Shown here: piece by piece, positions 5,938-8,877 of the stretch | How the letters are laid out: the number at the start of each line of letters is the position of its first letter | Position numbering within the stretch: the stretch's first letter is position 1 | From: an uncultured Clostridia bacterium | GTDB lineage: Bacteria > Bacillota_A > Clostridia > Christensenellales > CAG-138 | Direction of reading: 5' to 3' | Length of the DNA: 8,877 nucleotides | NCBI GenBank assembly: GCA_946539625.1 | Contig: CAMNHT010000040.1 | Location: 1-8,877, forward strand | Program-made: the position numbers and the translations under genes | The notes under the pieces: generated by a model | The model's database searches: none | Told to the model about the DNA's origin: nothing | The model's input: the letters and a program-made list of their open reading frames with translations, nothing else

Positions 5938-6548
5938 TGTCCGACCCCCTTCAATACCGTTTCGATTGCCGGCTGCAGCTCCGTGAAGCCCATGAATGCG
6001 ATGGACATCAGCGCCGCCGCAAGCATAACGACCGGTGCGCCGCGCACGGGTCGGGGAAGATCCTCCTCACTGATGCGCGAACGAATACCGGCGAGCAGCA
6101 CGATCGCGATCGTGTAGCCGATCGCCGTGCCGAAGCCGGAGAATACGCTTTCGATGAAGTTGTAGCCGAACTTGTCGATGTTGTCGATCGCAATGCCGAG
6201 CACCGCGCAGTTGGTGGTGATCAGCGGCAGATAGATACCGAGCGATTTATAGACCGAGGGGGATTTCTTTTTCAGGAACATCTCCACGATCTGCACGAGC
6301 GCCGCGATAACGAGGATGAAGACGATCATCTTCATGAACTCCAGATGCAGCGGAACGAGGATCCCGGTGTACAGGAGGGAAGCGACCGCGGACGCGATCG
6401 TAATGACGAAGATAACCGCGCCGCCCAGGGACGCCGACGCCTTGATCTTTTGCGACACACCGAGGAACGAGCAGATGCCGAGGAACTGATTCAAAACGAC
6501 GTTGGAGATCAGCGCGTTCAGAATGACGATCAATACTAAGCGGATCAT
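5934..6548 (-). CDS. rnfA: Rnf complex membrane subunit A
   Basis: RnfA is a six-helix membrane protein. With RnfE it forms the pseudo-symmetric core that holds a [2Fe-2S] cluster in the middle of the membrane, between cytoplasmic and outer electron carriers. The 204-residue length is normal. The cluster cysteines are visible as Cys26 (FLGICSFLG) and Cys114 (TTNCAVLG), the signature positions of the RnfA/NqrE family. The sequence is hydrophobic throughout, with the conserved LNQFLGIC start. The ATG at 6548 overlaps the rnfE stop by ATGA, and a ribosome binding site (GGAGG) lies in the end of rnfE. The stop overlaps the rnfB start the same way. NqrE is the homologue in Na+-NQR, but the rnfB and rnfE neighbours fix the Rnf assignment. 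Confidence 0.97.
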   Translation of the reverse strand: MIRLVLIVILNALISNVVLNQFLGICSFLGVSQKIKASASLGGAVIFVITIASAVASLLYTGILVPLHLEFMKMIVFILVIAALVQIVEMFLKKKSPSVYKSLGIYLPLITTNCAVLGIAIDNIDKFGYNFIESVFSGFGTAIGYTIAIVLLAGIRSRISEEDLPRPVRGAPVVMLAAALMSIAFMGFTELQPAIETVLKGVGQ

Positions 6549-7228
6549 TTTGCTTCCTCCTTTGCTTGTTCACAGCGCATGGCGCAGGTTGCGCAGCAGC
6601 CGTTGCAGCCGTCGCTTTCGACGAGCTCGCGCTGGCGCGTCTTGATACCGATCGCATTCATGATAATGATGAACAGTGCAATCACCATGAACGCTCCCGG
6701 CGGCTGGATCATGATGCCGACCGCGTATTCCTGCGGGAATACGGTAAGCCCGAACACGGTGCCTGCGCCTAAAAGCTCACGCACAAGACCCGCAAGCGTC
6801 AGGGCGACGGTGAAGCCGAGGCCCATGCCGATGCCGTCCATGACCGAAAGTCCGGGGGTATGCTTGTTCGCGTACGCTTCCGCGCGGCCCAGAATGATGC
6901 AGTTTACGACGATCAGGTCGATGTAGACGCCGAGCGCCGCGTCGACGGAAGGCAGGTATGCCTTGATGAGCAGCTTGACCACCGTAACGAGCGAAGCGAC
7001 GATGACGATGTAGGCAGGCAGTCTGACTTCATCGGGGATCACGTTGCGCATCACGGAGATCAGGAAGTTCGAAAGGACCAGGACCGCCAGCGACGAGAGA
7101 CCCATGGTGATGCCGTTGATCGCGGCGGTCGAAACCGCCAGCGTCGGGCACATGCCGAGCATCAGGACGAGCGTCGGGTTTTCCTTAATGAGGCCGTTGT
7201 ACAGCCGTTCCAGATATTGATTCTTCAT
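6545..7228 (-). CDS. rnfE: Rnf complex membrane subunit E with cysteine-rich C-terminal tail
   Basis: RnfE is the partner of RnfA in the membrane core and supplies the other two ligands of the intramembrane [2Fe-2S] cluster. Cys27 (LGMCPTLA) and Cys110 (VNCIILGRAEA) are in the expected places of the six-helix RnfE/NqrD fold. The 227-residue protein ends in a hydrophilic tail (about 196-227) with five cysteines in the pattern C-x2-CC-x2-C-x3-C (Cys208, 211, 212, 215, 219). The helix pattern should place this tail on one face of the membrane, where it could bind an extra metal or Fe-S centre. The ribosome binding site GGAGG lies in the end of the rnfD-rnfG gene, and only one base separates that gene's stop from this ATG. 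Confidence 0.95.
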   Translation of the reverse strand: MKNQYLERLYNGLIKENPTLVLMLGMCPTLAVSTAAINGITMGLSSLAVLVLSNFLISVMRNVIPDEVRLPAYIVIVASLVTVVKLLIKAYLPSVDAALGVYIDLIVVNCIILGRAEAYANKHTPGLSVMDGIGMGLGFTVALTLAGLVRELLGAGTVFGLTVFPQEYAVGIMIQPPGAFMVIALFIIIMNAIGIKTRQRELVESDGCNGCCATCAMRCEQAKEEAK

Positions 7229-7229
7229 T

Positions 7230-8807
7230 TTATCTGCCTCCTCCCATGATCACGGTTTGGAAGAAGTCGAGGCCCGCGTTGACGGCGTTCAGTACCGCCT
7301 TCGAGGTGACGGTCGCGCCGGAGATCGTGTCGACCGCGGAGGTATCCGTCTGACCGACAAACTGATCCTTGAACGCGGGTTCGTCCGCCTTGGAGCCCTT
7401 GCCGGGCGTTTCATTCAGCTCGATGAACGCGATCTTTAAGATTCTGCCGTCCGGATCGAGACCGAGCGCAAGCTTCAGAGGCGGATTGTACGCGTTCCGG
7501 TTGGTGACGGAGAAGACGTAGCCCGCGGTATTGCCGTTTGCGTCGACCGCTTCGTACACTTCCTCGATGACCGTTGTGCCGAACTTGCCCGCGCCGTAGG
7601 TGCCGCCTTCGAGCGCTTCCAGCGTCTTCTGCGCGGCGTCGATCTCCTTGAAGTCGGCGGCGTTCTCGCACACGATCTTAAAGGATTCACGCTTCTTTGC
7701 AAGCTCTGCGGCCGCGATCGGATCCTTGGTCATCGAAAAAACGCCGGAGAGCGCAACACCCGCGAGCGCGGCGATGATCGTCAGCGCGATAACGGGCTTC
7801 GGAATGCGCTTGAAAAGCGGCGGTTTGACGACGCCCGCGGCCTTATCGATCGCGCTCTTGCGATACGCGTAGGGCTTCGGAACGATGTACAGGTCAATGA
7901 GCGGCGTAAACAGGTTCGCGATGATGATCGAATAGCTGAAGGAGTCCGCGCTCTTTCCGAGGATGCGGAACAGCGCGCCGAGCACGCCGATGAGACAGCC
8001 GTAAACGAGCTGCCCCAAGCGGCTCACAGGAGAAGTGGTGTAGTCGGTCGCCATGAAGAACGCGCCCATGATGACGCCGCCGCTGCAAAGCTGCGCGGCA
8101 AGGTAGACGGGATCGAACCCGTGTCCGCCGAACAGGGCGAGGCAGAGGGTGAATCCGCCGACGACCGAGAAGCAGATCTCGCCGTGAATGACGTCCAGTC
8201 CCCACAGCACGAGACCGCCGACCAGAAGCGCCAGGATCGAGCTTCCGATGACGCCGCCCGCGGTGCCGAGGAACATCTTCGTCACGTTGACCATGCTGCC
8301 CGCCTTGAGCATCGCAACGGGCGTTGCGGAGGACAGCGCGTCCATGCCGAGCGCGTTGACGCCGGGGTAATTCGTCATGCCGTTACTAAACGACAGGAGC
8401 AGGAAGCAGCGTGCAGCAAGCGCCGGGTTGATGAAGTTCTTGCCTAAGCCCCCGAAGCAGCACTTGACCACGAGGATCGCAAACACGGAGCCGACGATCG
8501 GAAGGACCACCGGCGTCTGCGGCGAAAGACACAGGGCAAGCAGCAGACCGGTGACAGCCGCGCTGCCGTCCCAGATCGTGATCTTGCGTCGCGTTGCGAG
8601 GCAGAACAGAAGCTCGGTGAGCATTGCGGAGCCGACCGACGCAAGGATGATCCAAAGCGCGTTTAAGCTATGGAACTTCACCCAATGCACGACCACACCG
8701 ATCACGGCGGCAGGCGCGAGCGCCAGGAGCACGATCATCATGATAAACGGCGTCGTCCAGCGATCGCGTACGTGCGGACCGGCCGAAAGATTCAATCTTT
8801 GATTCAT
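7230..8807 (-). CDS. Fused RnfD-RnfG, carrying both covalent FMN sites
   Basis: This 525-residue protein joins two normally separate Rnf subunits in the usual D-then-G order. Residues 1 to about 310 are RnfD: about ten membrane helices, the conserved FGGLGKNFINPALAAR region (118-133), and DALSSATP (156-163), where Thr162 is the expected FMN attachment site. A basic linker (about 311-336) then leads to RnfG: one membrane helix (337-356) and an outer FMN domain with FIELNETPGKG (461-471) and SGATVTS (496-502), Thr499 being the expected FMN-threonine. The frame is open throughout, so this is a true fusion, not a gene pair. RnfD and RnfG move electrons between the intramembrane cluster and the outer side. 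The start at 8807 overlaps the upstream stop by ATGA, with GGGAGG as ribosome binding site. Confidence 0.93.
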   Translation of the reverse strand: MNQRLNLSAGPHVRDRWTTPFIMMIVLLALAPAAVIGVVVHWVKFHSLNALWIILASVGSAMLTELLFCLATRRKITIWDGSAAVTGLLLALCLSPQTPVVLPIVGSVFAILVVKCCFGGLGKNFINPALAARCFLLLSFSNGMTNYPGVNALGMDALSSATPVAMLKAGSMVNVTKMFLGTAGGVIGSSILALLVGGLVLWGLDVIHGEICFSVVGGFTLCLALFGGHGFDPVYLAAQLCSGGVIMGAFFMATDYTTSPVSRLGQLVYGCLIGVLGALFRILGKSADSFSYSIIIANLFTPLIDLYIVPKPYAYRKSAIDKAAGVVKPPLFKRIPKPVIALTIIAALAGVALSGVFSMTKDPIAAAELAKKRESFKIVCENAADFKEIDAAQKTLEALEGGTYGAGKFGTTVIEEVYEAVDANGNTAGYVFSVTNRNAYNPPLKLALGLDPDGRILKIAFIELNETPGKGSKADEPAFKDQFVGQTDTSAVDTISGATVTSKAVLNAVNAGLDFFQTVIMGGGR

Positions 8808-8877
8808 TTCTGACCTCCCTGTGCCGCACGCTTGCGTGCCATGATCTCCGCCTTGGTTTGTTTGAACGTCTGGGTCA
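8804..8877 (-). CDS. rnfC: C-terminal end of the gene upstream of rnfD, probably rnfC (partial)
   Basis: Only the last 23 codons and a TGA stop (8806-8804) are visible, ending ARKRAAQGGQK. The stop overlaps the ATG of the fused rnfD-rnfG gene. The fragment is too short to recognise by itself and carries no motif. In the usual clostridial order (C, D, G, E, A, B) the gene here is rnfC, the NADH- and Fe-S-binding cytoplasmic subunit, so the name rests on gene order alone. A basic, hydrophilic tail is compatible with a cytoplasmic protein. Confidence 0.6.
   Translation of the reverse strand, partial: TQTFKQTKAEIMARKRAAQGGQK

Noticed and set aside
3739..6117. Very long plus-strand open frame (792 codons) opposite nrfA, rnfB and rnfA.
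   Set aside because: It is antisense to three recognised genes. The frame is open because of high GC and biased codon use on the other strand. The protein is Arg/Asp/Ala-rich with no family resemblance or ribosome binding site.
8109..8122. GGGATCGAACCCG, resembling a tRNA T-arm.
   Set aside because: It encodes part of the conserved GGHGFDP stretch of RnfD, and no cloverleaf surrounds it.

Overview
The whole window reads on the minus strand, so transcription runs from high to low coordinates. GC content is high, the Shine-Dalgarno sequences are strong (AGGAGG type), and genes are joined by ATGA stop/start overlaps. The genes include a clostridial-type RnfB, desulfoferrodoxin and rubrerythrin. 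A short two-hairpin element matches a dispersed repeat I recall from gut Clostridia (Oscillospiraceae-like genomes). The best guess is a strictly anaerobic, GC-rich member of the Clostridia, probably from a gut community. I cannot name a genus.

Region 1 (8877 down to 1626) is one compact run of genes: the end of rnfC (inferred), a fused rnfD-rnfG, rnfE, rnfA, rnfB, nrfA, resB and ccsA/resC. The Rnf complex oxidises reduced ferredoxin and pumps Na+ or H+. NrfA is the pentahaem cytochrome c nitrite reductase, with the catalytic CxxCK haem. ResB and CcsA form the System II haem-ligation machine that such a cytochrome needs. nrfA starts three bases after the rnfB stop, and its ribosome binding site lies inside rnfB. 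No nrfH (the usual quinol-oxidising partner) is present in the window. The arrangement suggests a self-contained module in which Rnf electrons reach an extracytoplasmic nitrite reductase directly. Conceptually this resembles the rnf-linked multihaem cytochrome MmcA of Methanosarcina acetivorans. It is the main candidate for something new here. The single-chain RnfD-RnfG fusion and a cysteine-rich tail on RnfE are further oddities. A strong 13-bp hairpin separates nrfA from resB, and a terminator closes the operon at about 1562-1593.

Region 2 (1582 down to 834) holds a monocistronic phosphoribosyltransferase-like gene (orotate PRTase family) with its own promoter. The -35 box of that promoter sits in the loop of the preceding terminator hairpin. 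A Rex-like inverted repeat covers the -10 region. The protein lacks the acidic pair of the PRPP motif. A hairpin terminator follows it.

Region 3 (833 to 1) holds the dispersed repeat, then desulfoferrodoxin (superoxide reductase), another terminator hairpin and the 5' part of rubrerythrin. This is an oxygen-defence pair that fits a strict anaerobe. No non-coding stretch exceeds about 170 bases. I saw no RNA genes, CRISPR arrays or insertion sequences.
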